From: Nemophila menziesii
Lineage: Eukaryota; Streptophyta; Magnoliopsida; Boraginales; Hydrophyllaceae
Reading direction: 5' to 3'
Assembly (NCBI GenBank): GCA_029959085.1
Contig: JARWIR010000043.1
Span: forward strand, 5,208,001-5,272,000
Length of the DNA: 64,000 bases
The notes below the pieces were generated by a model that was given only the letters and a program-made list of their open reading frames with translations, did no database searches and was not told where the DNA came from. The translations under genes were made by a program, and so were the position numbers. Position 1 is the first letter of the stretch; the number at the start of each line of letters is the position of its first letter. This document shows positions 12,726 to 23,593 of the stretch, in pieces.

Positions 12726-13190
12726 GTAGAAAATAATGCTTTGTTCTTAATGGATACAGACCCAACTGATTTTTGTATTATATAGGGCCAGCCCCATATA
12801 GGTATTGCAACTTGACAAAAAACATAAAATAATAATTTAAGAAACTTAAAACTGTGTTGCGTCCGTACCCATAAGGTTAGAGTAGCCCGTGATAATTAGT
12901 AGTTATGAGTCCGTACCCATAATGAAGGGGGGTTAATGGAAAAGTTCCAAACTAGCTAATTAGAACTAGGACTTAAAAAACAATTTTTCTCAACTAGAAC
13001 TTAAAACTAAAAGTTGAAGGAATTTGGGCCTTGTTTTACAGTTTCCTCTATTATTAAACGCTTTTATCTATTTATATATCTTGATGACTAGATCCTTTAA
13101 AAAAATAACTTAGGCTAAGGCATATTCCCAAGACAAGTGACCACAGTCAACACGTGGCCTCTCTCTTACCTAATGTTTCCGAGAGCTTTC
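12726..13190. other. Intergenic DNA upstream of DVL gene
   Basis: AT-rich, no recognisable element. It probably contains distal promoter sequence of the small-peptide gene that follows. Confidence 0.4.
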
Positions 13191-13198
13191 CTTTCCAT

Positions 13199-13207
13199 TA
13201 TATAAAC
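13199..13207 (+). promoter_or_regulatory. TATA box of DVL gene
   Basis: TATATAAAC sits 131 bases upstream of the DVL start codon, in a position that would give a 5' leader of about 100 bases. Confidence 0.55.
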
Positions 13208-13337
13208 CTCTATTTGCTCCACTCGATTTTGCAATAACCCATCTTCCTTTCTTGTACGCACACTTCTATATATTCAACACACTAGAAGTAGTTTTAAACG
13301 GTTTCTTATTGGTTCATATATATATTGAAGAGAAGTG

Positions 13338-13499
13338 ATGGCGGCAAATTCTTCATTATTGTGGAGTAGAAGTTCTTCAAAGCGAGGACGACCAACTCAA
13401 ACTCAAACGCAAAGATGTTCAAAACATTTGAGGGAGCAAAAGGCACGCCTTTATATCATCTGGAGATGTACAATTATGCTTCTATGTTATCAAGACTGA
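13338..13499 (+). CDS. DVL/RTFL small polypeptide, 53 aa
   Basis: A single-exon 53-codon frame too short for ordinary gene finders. The C-terminal half (residues 27-53) is the DVL/ROTUNDIFOLIA-like domain: CSKHLREQKARLYIIWRC followed by TIMLLCYQD. It has the basic/hydrophobic pattern and two conserved cysteines of the family. The N-terminal half is Ser/Arg/Gln-rich and variable, as usual. Family members are plant-specific plasma-membrane-associated peptides that restrain polar cell proliferation when overexpressed. The last residues are CYQD where many relatives have CWHD, a mild divergence. The start is the only in-frame ATG before the domain, and a TATA box lies upstream. Both DNA context and domain match make this a confident call, although expression is unknown. 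Confidence 0.9.
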   Translation: MAANSSLLWSRSSSKRGRPTQTQTQRCSKHLREQKARLYIIWRCTIMLLCYQD

Positions 13500-14944
13500 T
13501 CATCCAACACATCAAATAACTCAACTTTCCACTACTACAATATGTAGTAAGCTTTAATTTACACCTCTCTTTCTCTTGTATAGTTTCGATGAATCGTCGA
13601 TGCGTTAGTTTTGAGTAGAAATACAGAAAGAAAAGAAGCCCAATTGAAATGGCCATTCCGTAAATTAGTTAATAATCATACATAGCATAGGAATAATTTT
13701 TCTTTTTGTATCAACTATCAACCCCTTGAGTTTCTATCTTGTGTGGTTCAATTAAGTTCTTTTTTATGGTTAGGATTGGAAATAGAAGTTGCTACTTCCA
13801 GTTCAGTTTAAGAATATATTTCTCTTGTTGAATAAATAATGACTGTATTGAAAGAAAAATCATTCAACCCTCAATGGCAATACAATTATAATACAATATG
13901 CTTGTTAATTGAGATGGTTTGCTAATTGTTTTCAGATTAAGAATATGAAATGCTGAAAATAATAGATAATATTGGCATGATTATATTCCAATGGCAAGTA
14001 AGAAGATAATATTCGAATATTAAAGTAAATATACTTTTATAATATTCAAGGTATTTAAATCAAGGCTAGTTTGACTTGACTAGACTTAAAGATAACAGAA
14101 CCAGATTTTTTGATTGTTAGTTTAAAAGTGAATCCTTGAGAGTCAAGCCAAATCCAATACGTTGGCTATGAAAAAAAGGTAGCCAATCCTTAAAGGAATA
14201 AAAGAAAAAACTAAAAGGACTTTGAACGGTTCAGAACCGCCCGGATAATTAATGACAAGTTGATGATATTGGACAATTCCTTTCAACTGAACTCAACTTT
14301 TTATCAATCAAAACAAAACAGAAGCATTCAGCAAAGCTAATACGGTTGAACAAATAATAGTTCTATGCCGTGTGCTTGTAGCACATCAGAGTCAGCGTTT
14401 TACCTTATTTCTACCTGACTGTTATTGTTTTTGGTTGAAAGACTGACTGGTAAATTGGTAATATACCGAAGTCTTTCTAATAACTCAAACAGGATTAATT
14501 TTGTATAGAGTGGAAAAAAAAAAAGTTAACATTTTACACTTTAATCACCTCTTATTCTTTTTGCTTCACATTTTAACGACCTCCTATCCTTTTTTGCTTC
14601 CGTCTTGATTATCTCTCTTATGCGAAGATCTTAAGCATCAATTATAGCATTTTTCTTTTTTAGATAACCTTTTTCCTATCTTTTTTATTTAATACCACAT
14701 AAAGAAATAAAGGAAGATGATCCAAAAATAAGAGGATTATATAATATTACTAAGTTTATATGAAGAAAAATAAATATTGGGATCAAAATAAATGAGTTAA
14801 GATATATATACAACCCTTAAGAGGAAGTTTTAAACACCAATCATATTTAAACTCCAATCAGTCAGTCTCATATTTAAACCCCAAATAAGGATGTTATATA
14901 CTATCAGTTATCACCCTCTTTTTGCGTCAAACTTATAAGATTAT
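13500..14944. other. 3' region and intergenic DNA
   Basis: Probable DVL 3' UTR followed by AT-rich sequence. Short frames seen on either strand lack motifs. I see no transposon ends or RNA gene here. Confidence 0.45.
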
Positions 14945-16214
14945 GAGTAAATGACACTTTTGCCCCCTGGGTTTATACGCGATTGACAGGTTGCCCCCTA
15001 ACTCTTAAAATGCGCCTCGATGCCTCCTAAGATTTAGTTTTGTGACCCGTTACCCCCTACTGCGTGTTCCGTCCATTTTCGCCGTTAAAAATGACGTGGC
15101 ATTTCCATGTCACATTTTTTTTTTAAATCAAGATGTTAATTAATTATTTAATTAAGATTAAAGTAAGGGTAAATTAGGTTTTTTATAATAATTTAAATAT
15201 TATTAAATAAAAATGATAAAATAACATCCCCACCCCCACCCCACCGCACCCCCTACCCCCCCCCCCCCCCCCCCCCCTCTCCTTCTTCTTCTTCCCCTTC
15301 TTCTTCCCCGCTGCAACTCCTTTTCTTAAAAAAAAAAAAAAAAACATCACCATTGCTCTTCAGAACTTGTCCACGGAGCTCTCTAGATTATGTCTTCTCC
15401 ATACATTGTGATTCACAGAACTTTATTCCATGGCTCTGTTTTCATAGATCTTGAACGGACGGAGTCTAACCAATCTCGAAGCTTCCATGGCGTGCTTAGA
15501 ACGGATCTCGCAGCCATGGTCAAACGTCGAGGACATGAAGAAGCAGGTCAGCCATAAAGCTTCAATGGTGATGTTCTATTTAGCTTCGAACAGTGAAGCT
15601 CCGACAAATCACGACATCAACGAACCACCAGTCGTTAGATTTACAAGTGATAGAGATGGTCATTAATCAGCCTAGGCTGCTCCATTAGTCCTTAATTAAG
15701 TCGAATATTGTTCTTCGCCAACGAACATTATTGATGATCTTAAATGCCTAAGTTGGAAGAGCTTGAAGCGCCAACTAATAAGAAGGGGAAGAAGCTTCAA
15801 TGGTGATGTTGAAGCTTCAATGGTGTTTTTTTTTTTTTTTTTTTTTTTAAGAAAAGGAGTTGCAGCGGGGAAGAAGAAGGGGAAGAAGAAGAAGGAGAGG
15901 GGGGGGGGGGGGGGGGGGGGGGGTAGGGGGTGCGGTGGGGTGGGGGTGGGGATGTTATTTTATCATTTTTATTTAATAATATTTAAACTATTATAAAAAA
16001 CCTAATTTAATAATTAATTAACATCTGGATTTAAAAAAAAAAAAGTGACGTGGAAATGCCACGTCACTTTTAACGGTGAAAAACGGACGGAACACGCAGT
16101 AGGGGGTAACGGGTCACAAAACTAAATCTTAGGGGGCATCGAGGCGCATTTTAAGAGTTAGGGGGCAACCTGTCAATCGCGTATAAACACAGGGGGCAAA
16201 AGTGTTATTTACTC
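14945..16214. mobile_element. Mutator-like foldback element, 400-bp arms
   Basis: Two inverted arms of about 400 bp (14945-15345 and 15819-16214) begin GAGTAAATGACACTTTTGCC on the left and the near-identical complement on the right. Each arm contains, in mirrored order, an ACGTGGCATTTCC-type palindrome, a long C (or G) homopolymer, a CTT-rich (or GAA-rich) tract and an A (or T) run. The 460-bp core has short open frames without a recognised domain and three copies of AAGCTTCAATGGTGATGTT. Long TIRs of this kind are typical of Mutator-like elements. A captured host fragment is possible but not identified, and no 9-bp target duplication was found. Confidence 0.7.
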
Positions 16215-16515
16215 CCTGCAAAAAAAAAGTATAGGGAGAGGTGATTATTTACGGGCAATCAAAAACATGAGAGTATATAATTAGAGAGCATAAGAAAAAA
16301 AACAAATTTAGCAGATAAGAAAGACAAAATATGGATTCCAGAATTATTTTCTCTACTACTGACAAGCATCTGCAGTCCATAAAGTGGTAATCAATACGAA
16401 GAAAGCTTATTCAAAACAGTATCTGTCTCATGAAAAAGAGAATAGTACAGTACTCAAACTAGGAACTAATAATAGTTTATATAAAACGAATAACTCCAAA
16501 GCATCATGGTTCTCT

Positions 16516-19305
16516 CTACATATTATACTCATCACCACTGTCGCAAATTTCCCATCCCTCTTCAACAAGTGCTTTACGATCATCTCCAACACTTGTGGAC
16601 CCTACTGAGATCTTCTGCTCTTCCTCTTCCTCTTCCTCATCCTCATGATCATCAATGATCTTCTTTTGATTGTCAGATGAATCAGATTCATTTTCCACCA
16701 CCTGATCACGTGTTACACTCTTCAAAGATGAGCTAGAAGATGCTAAGATACAGCTTGTCTGGCTTGAACTAAGAGATTTACTAAATGGAACACGTTCATC
16801 AAACTTCTCCTTCATCAACATCACATCTTGACAAATCACTGATATTTCACCCCTACAATAAACAATCTCACAGTTAGAATGTTGCACTTTAATTGGCTCA
16901 GAAACTAATCAAAATACTTACTGCAACATATCAACTACACGACCACGATCTACAAGAAACTCCTGTAACTGCAAACAATAATAAAAAAAGAATATCAAGA
17001 TTTTCGTTACTACAACCTTAAAATAGAGGGCACTTTAGTCTATACTATATTTATTACCTTAGCATTTTCTTCAGCCTCTCGCTTGAGATTATTCGCTTCT
17101 TCCACCACTTTCTCCATAACCAACTCTTGCTCTGTAAGTAATTTACGTGCACTTTCTTCCTTCTCTAGTCTATCCTTTTCCGCCACTTCCATAGCTTTTT
17201 CAGCTATTTCTAAACGTGACACAAGAGATTTATGCATCTGCATACACACACATACACATCCACAACATAATAAGCTTCTATTGCCTAATCAAGCACAATA
17301 ATACTCAACAAATATTTATAAAACAAACCTCATCAAGAACTGCCAAAGATTTATCCCTCTCATCTGATAAACTAAGCAAGCGAGATTGAAGCTCTCTAAC
17401 TTCAGTAGCTAAAATAGCCCTTTCACCATATACTTCTCCAGCGTGCTACAATGAAACACAAAGAACAAAATAATTATCAAATTTTACATATTATATTATA
17501 TTACTAAATTATTAACCAACCATATCATTAGCTTCCTTAGCATGTTCCAGCATTTTTTTCAAATCATCCACTCTGTTAAGTATATCCAAACCCCCTTTAG
17601 CTGCTGCTTCTTCAGCATCTTCTGTTGCTTGTTCTTGAAGCTCTACTTCCCTCATTAAGCTCATCACAGACTCCATAGCTGCAAACAAAGTTTTCTACAC
17701 ACACACATACATACATACATAGTCATGATCCAAAACATGTTTGATTGTGAATTAATAAAATTAAAAATAGTTACCTTGTTACTTTTTGCATCTTCTATAA
17801 TGCCTTCAAGAAGATCAACGCTACAGATCTGACCAGATCGAGTAACCATGGTGTTTAAGGCAAAATCATTTACAAAATCAATCATATCATCTTTCTTAGA
17901 AGGATCAATAATCGAATACTGTGAATCAAAGTCTATCATATCAGGTAAAGCTATCAATTCTCCACTATCTTGATTACTTGATGAAGCAATCTGAACATCT
18001 TCATCTTCATTATTATTGACTTCCTTCACATATTCATGAGTGGCACATACAGCATTCATGACATCACTATTCTCATCACCTTCGTTTGATTCTTTTAAGG
18101 TACTGCTTGTAAGATCTGTAGTATCGGCAGGTACAGTTTCGGGTTCTTCAGACTCTTGAGACTTTTCAGGTACCACAGTTGTGAGATCAGAGGACTCATT
18201 AGATTTACCAAAAGAGGCAAATATAGCATTAATCGCATCATTAGCTTCATCACTAGGTTCTGGAGACTTTTCAGTCAACTCTGTCTCATTAGATACCCCT
18301 ACAGACTTGTCAGATAACTCAGGCTCAACATCACGAGTCTCATTAGATACAACAGTTTCTTCATTAACCTCAAGTTGATCAGTAATAGTTTCAGTCTTTT
18401 GTTCATTAAGAGCAACAGTTTGATCATGTCCAACATTTGAAGTATTATCTTCTTCATCATCAATTAAAATAACTCCATTAGCATCTAATGCATAGCCTGA
18501 ATACATAAAGGTCCATATTTTAAATACAAAAACAGGTAAATGAAAAGTCAAATAGATAATGACCTGAAGAAGGTTTGATAGTGCTCCTTTCACTGGAAGA
18601 AATAGAGGGTGTAGATTTTTCCTCAAGAAAAGGTATAACTTCATTAAGAACCACCTCTACAGCTATATCAGCATCTTTACTATGCTCAATAGCGACAGCT
18701 CTAAGAGCTCGAGAATCAACCTGTCACAAAAGGTAAAAGATGAGTCAACGAGTATTGACCAATATGGAATTACTTGAGCTAGATATTTTACTTATAACAA
18801 TTAAATATGACCCACATTCATCATTATTTAGATTCTATTACTGTATTTTTCCGAATCCTAAACATATCATATACTCACATTACACACCTCAAGAGTCTAA
18901 GATTAGACTATCTTCAAATATTATGTATTATGTTACATGTAAAAGCCAAACAAGCAGTCAACAGTTTCTGTTTTTCATATTTGACCACAAATTAAAAAAA
19001 GTGCATTTATTGATACGTTGATGCTCCTCATATAGCAGTAAAACAAAAAGAAACAATCTTTCATATTACCCTTTTCCTTAACATGCGGCTTAATCACAAT
19101 ATATATAGCACATGTCTATAGTAGGTAAATCATATATAAGCAACCATAAACAGAGCAATTCACAATCTCAAACCAAAAACCAAAAATCAAAAACGCAAAA
19201 AACCAAGAAAATGAACAATTCTAATGTTCTAGCCTAAAGGATTGATACTGTATTTACCTCTGGAAAAATCTCTTGCAGAGCCCTATAGACTTTCTTGAAC
19301 CCCAT
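16516..19305 (-). CDS. CUE-domain coiled-coil protein, 593 aa
   Basis: Eight coding exons on the minus strand join in frame: 19305-19258, 18720-18564, 18496-17775, 17694-17521, 17445-17329, 17237-17058, 16968-16922 and 16852-16516, all with GT-AG introns. Residues 1-45 (start MGFKKVYRALQEIFPE) form a CUE-type ubiquitin-binding domain of the kind found in a conserved plant family. Residues about 70-290 are acidic, Ser/Thr/Glu-rich and probably disordered. Residues about 310-470 are charged heptad-like helix, probably a coiled coil. The C-terminus has a conserved GEISVICQDV block, an acidic stretch and ends DSGDEYNM. A 5' UTR intron (about 19330-19675) precedes the start. The family's biochemical role is not established; ubiquitin binding is inferred. 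The gene looks intact. Confidence 0.92.
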
Positions 19306-19329
19306 TTTCAACAGCTAAAGTATAATTTC

Positions 19330-19675
19330 TGCAAAAAAAAAAAACAAAAAAAAATCAATCAAAATCACACTTAATCATCTAAATTGTGATAATAAATATA
19401 ATGATAAACTACTCCATGTATTTCACAATTTCTGATAGTATAAAACCCTAACCTCAAATTGATCATAAAAAACAAGAAAATAAATTGACTTCCGTGATTA
19501 AATCATCGATATATAAATATTTAGAATAAACCGTAAATAAAATAGCCGAATCAAATTAGCTCAATTATCAATTTTCGATGAAAATTATTATTGATCATAA
19601 AAAGACGAAAAAATTATAGAAATAATCAAAGGGTTTAGTTATTGAAACGGCGAAAAGCTGGATAGTAGTTACTGA
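19330..19675 (-). other. 5' UTR intron of CUE gene
   Basis: On the minus strand a donor AAG|gtcagt near 19675 and a pyrimidine-rich acceptor ttttgcag near 19330 bracket this interval, just upstream of the start codon. TATA-like TATATATA motifs near 19720-19770 lie upstream of the inferred non-coding first exon. Confidence 0.55.
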
Positions 19676-19779
19676 CCTTATTGGGTTGCGTGGATTACTT
19701 AGGGATTAAGAAAAAAAGAGAGAGATATATATAATGATGGAAGAGTTTGTGTGTATATGTGAATATATATAGATAATAA

Positions 19780-20484
19780 GATATTATGATTGGAAATAAG
19801 TGCCAACCAGAGGAAATTTCCGCTTACATGTACGTTGTGTGAGGAGAGTAGAAGACCTATAGAGCTAAGTAATTGGTTAGGGGTATAATTGTCTAACTAA
19901 TGTTTATGACGGCCAAACTTTATGGAATTAACCTATTTTGAAGGGTTTTAAACTTTCATCCTATCGTTTAGTAAACAAAAAAATCTTTCATCCTATAGTT
20001 ATACTAAGTCATAGTTAAAATAATATCATATAATATTAGATTACCAAAATAAATATTAAAAAGACGAACTTATCTTAATGATATAATATAATATAAAAAC
20101 ATTACAGAAAAAAATATTTTTAAACATAGAATAATTTTAGCCAAAATCAGAATAAATCTAACAGATCAACAAGAACAAACTAAAAAGCTATCTAATAATG
20201 AATCATACTGATTTGATTGTCAAATCTAATTAAATACTATTTGTAATTTCTATTAAAAATATAGTTTTAGTTGGATATTTTTTACTATACATAAAATAAT
20301 AATTAAAAATAATTTTTTATTTTTTATTTTTCAGTCTAACTCTTTCGTTGTTACAATTCACTTACAATCAAGTTACACGACATATGGACAAAAAAAAAGT
20401 TACACGACATGCATTGTTGATCCTAGAGATAGAAAGTCTATTACTTTTTCTGATGCATTTTTTTCTTCTATTTTCAGAGAAACT
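19780..20484. other. Intergenic DNA, no gene recognised
   Basis: Promoter-side DNA of the CUE gene followed by AT-rich sequence. No motif-bearing frame or repeat end seen. Confidence 0.5.
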
Positions 20485-20493
20485 CATTTTCTA

Positions 20494-20684
20494 GAGTAAT
20501 GATATTTGTCACCCTTTTTGTATCACTTTTTTATCACCTCCTACGTGTATGCCTACATGTACCAATGAATTGATTTCTCTATCCTATTTAATTTTTCTCT
20601 ATCTTCTATTCAAGGAAATCAGAACATATATATAGAAGGGTGATAAAATGGTGACATGAAAAGGGGTGACATATATCATTACTC
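20494..20684. mobile_element. Mutator-like MITE, perfect 9-bp TSD
   Basis: A 191-bp element with terminal inverted repeats GAGTAATGATATTTGTCACCC / GGGTGACATATATCATTACTC. It is flanked by the perfect 9-bp duplication CATTTTCTA (20485-20493 and 20685-20693). TIR plus 9-bp TSD places it with Mutator-like MITEs. It is non-coding. A second, 3'-truncated copy lies at 33152-33280 in reverse orientation. Confidence 0.88.
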
Positions 20685-20699
20685 CATTTTCTATTAGAA

Positions 20700-21386
20700 T
20701 ACACCTTTGGTGAAAATTGGAATAACCTAATATATTATTAAGCTAGTTTCTGACACAAAGGAACTCGCCAGGACGAATTGCGGTTTGCGATGCATTGTAT
20801 GCCTCTAAAGATGATCCACCGTGTATCGCAGTGGTACTTATGGATAAAATGGTACATGTACTAAATCCATGATAAAAAAAATATGTGGTGCACATCAACT
20901 TTAGAAAGAGAAGGAATGGTTATTTTGGAAGTATTTAAATTTGGGGTAGATTACAGTTTATCAAATGTGATTATTTACACTGATAGCGAAAATATATTTG
21001 TGGTTTGGATAATCTGAATTGATCAAGATTGAATATCCGACACATTATGTTGAAAACGCTTGAATCCTAATCCATACATACGAATCTTGATCTATGTCAT
21101 AATATGTGTCTCCAGGATGGATGCAACAACATTCTCGTTAGGTAAAGTATGCAATTTTTTCTAAACTCCAATAATATGCCACCAGATCCATTTACTATTT
21201 TTATTCAAGATTTGAAAAATAGAATTGAGATAGATTATTTTATATGATGTAACTTTAAATTTATTTCCAATTTAAATTTTTTTATCAACCAAATTTTTTT
21301 TACTATACACGATATAAAATTATGTGAGTTGATTTTTTTAGGCTCTAAAATTTAGGAGACTTTTTTCTATTAATTTCAAATATGTG
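20700..21386. other. Intergenic DNA, no gene recognised
   Basis: No usable coding frame. A stretch at 20750-21130 has some coding-like texture reminiscent of a LINE or host RNase H-like fragment but is full of stops, and I could not identify it. Confidence 0.35.
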
Positions 21387-21395
21387 TTAACAATT

Positions 21396-21699
21396 GGGTC
21401 AATGACCCAAAAAATCAAAATAATATTATACTTGCCCCAAAGAATCATCCATTAACTTACTATTATAAGATTACATGTTTACCCGTCAAGGACGATTCCC
21501 GTCAAGGACGATTCCCATCAAGGACGATTCCCGTCAAGTACGATTCCCATCAAGGACGATTCCCGTCAAGGACGATTCCCGTCAAGGACGATTCCCATCA
21601 AGGACAAAATTTAGTTAATGATGTTATTGGGAAGAAATTTTGTCATTGATGTTATTGGGCTGAAAATAATATTATTTTGATTTTTTGGGTCATTTTCCC
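21396..21699. mobile_element. Mutator-like MITE with internal minisatellite
   Basis: Inverted ends GGGTCAATGACCCAAAAAAT and the complement of ATTTTTTGGGTCATTTTCCC bound a 304-bp element. The arms match for roughly 35 bases, through AATAATATTAT. Flanks TTAACAATT and TTAACAAAA are a slightly decayed 9-bp duplication. The middle is occupied by eight 15-bp tandem repeats. Confidence 0.7.
21484..21606. repeat. 15-bp minisatellite, eight copies
   Basis: Eight tandem units of the form CGTCAAGGACGATTC with alternation of GTCAAGGAC and ATCAAGGAC variants. It lies inside the MITE at 21396-21699. There are no spacers, so it is a simple tandem array and not CRISPR-like. Confidence 0.9.
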
Positions 21700-21709
21700 T
21701 TAACAAAAT

Positions 21710-23590
21710 TAGTATATGTGTTTTTTTTTTAAATTTATGTCACTTTCATGTTATGATGATATTAGTATTTTTTAATGACCACACGGTCATTCATTCGAAG
21801 TTCCTCTTTTGCTTGTTATTTAATTTTAGTTTATAATTTATCTATACATGTTTATATCAATATTTGTTACCATTAGAATAATGTCATAAATTTATTCTTA
21901 TGAAGGAAGTATTGAATTTATCTCATGATCATAGTCTCTTTTTTTTTGTCCAACATAGTCTCTATTTTAAACAAAAGATGATTAGTATATTAACTTAAAA
22001 GTCTAATGGTTAAATTGTCAAACAAATAAATAATACTTTTCAAATTTTGTCTTTAGTCTAGTATTAAATTGATTTTAATATGTTTTATATATAAGTATAA
22101 TAGTAATATTTATGGAAGACTATTTATGGAAGACTAAGCATACGAGAGATGATTTTCATAAACAGAGATAGCAATGGTTACATTTAAAAATCAAAACAGA
22201 TAGTAATTTTGAACAATTAAAAATCAATTATATATTTATGGTTACAACTATGGTCTTGAAATCATACATGATAATTAGAATCGTTGTTTCATAGTTTTAG
22301 ATAAAGAAAAAAAGAAATAATAGAAAATTATGTATCATCATATATATCTATATATAAGGGGTATAAAGAGGGGTCATGGTCTGTTTTAAGGAAAAAATAT
22401 GTTACATCCTACTGTTAATATCATTTCGTTACTTAAAAAATTAAAAAATATCAAAATTGCCCTTATATATCTCTAAGGAGGTATGGAGCCCCCTCGTCTT
22501 CACCATCGATTTGAAATTTCTGGGCTAACACGTTTGGGCAATAAACCCAAGCCACCTTATCTACTCGTTGAAAAATGGGAGTTTCATTAGACGACCAGAT
22601 TTGGGCTACAAGGATCCGAAATCTTTCTCTTATAAATTTATTTTATTTGTAATTGATTAAGGTTATTTAATGTGATTAATTTGTTTATTTATCTATTGAC
22701 CATTGTTTAAAATAATACGCTAAGAGTTGAATATTGAATTTCTCAAACATTAAGCATGTTCAATAAAAAACTCAAAATCTCACGAGTATGTTCATTGTGG
22801 TAATTCCATTTGGTTAAAAAAATATTGAGTATATTTAAGTAAAAGAATATGTTCAAAGTTAAAAGTCGCGCTTAAAATCAAAATCATTGAACATTGCTTA
22901 GTGCAAAACTTGCTGAGGATGTTCAATGCCACCACGAATGGTGGTTTTGATTGTCGGATTCTGAGCATGATTAGTATCGCCATGGATGGTGGTGCCGAAA
23001 GACAACAATGAGGCACCGACGACGACGGTATACAGAGGATCAATATCTGTTAGACTTCGAACATATATTTTTTAAATGTAAATTTTGTTTAATTTTAATA
23101 GTTCGAGAGATATGTAGCTTGAAACAAAGAACATAAAATTCTTTCTCCTTATTATGATTAAAAGTCTTACTCAACATTCCTCGAGTCAAAAGACCCTTCA
23201 TGTTTTGACCTCAATGAACTTTTCTAAAAGTACGTATCATCTCTTCGTTATCACAAAGAAAACCATTACCACAGGACAACCTGCGGGAAAGTAAAACAAT
23301 CACTTTGGTTTCAACAACACACAAATTGATAACAAAATCTCAATCTGTTTCCTTCCCGTATTAGCATGGGGTGACTCGGACTCATTCACATTAGATGCCG
23401 TACATTTTATACAAGACTAACTACCTCTCATCCTTACATACATATATTATATATATAAAGTTACCTACTAAAAAGCGACCTACTTAAATCTCATATGTGC
23501 ACTATTACATGGCGTTAATCATAAGTATAAATTAGCCACCTAAGATGAGTGCATATAGATTAGATAGATTCATCTTCACCCTCACGCAAA
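21710..23590. other. Intergenic DNA downstream of DUF21 gene
   Basis: AT-rich, with no gene or element that I can support. An 83-codon minus frame near 22792-23043 has no motif and is not called. The part nearest 23594 includes the DUF21 gene's 3' UTR. Confidence 0.45.
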
Positions 23591-23593
23591 ATG

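Noticed and set aside
15763..15996. 77-codon frame rich in Phe, Lys and Gly
   Set aside because: Translation of T, GAA and G homopolymer tracts in the arm of a foldback element.
14945..16214. 9-bp target duplication for the foldback
   Set aside because: The flanks (TAAGATTAT and the bases after 16214) do not match, so the MULE assignment rests on the TIRs only.
18181..18378. 65-codon plus-strand frame
   Set aside because: Antisense shadow of CUE gene exon 3.
21484..21606. CRISPR-like direct repeats
   Set aside because: The 15-bp units are contiguous with no unique spacers, inside a plant MITE; an ordinary minisatellite.
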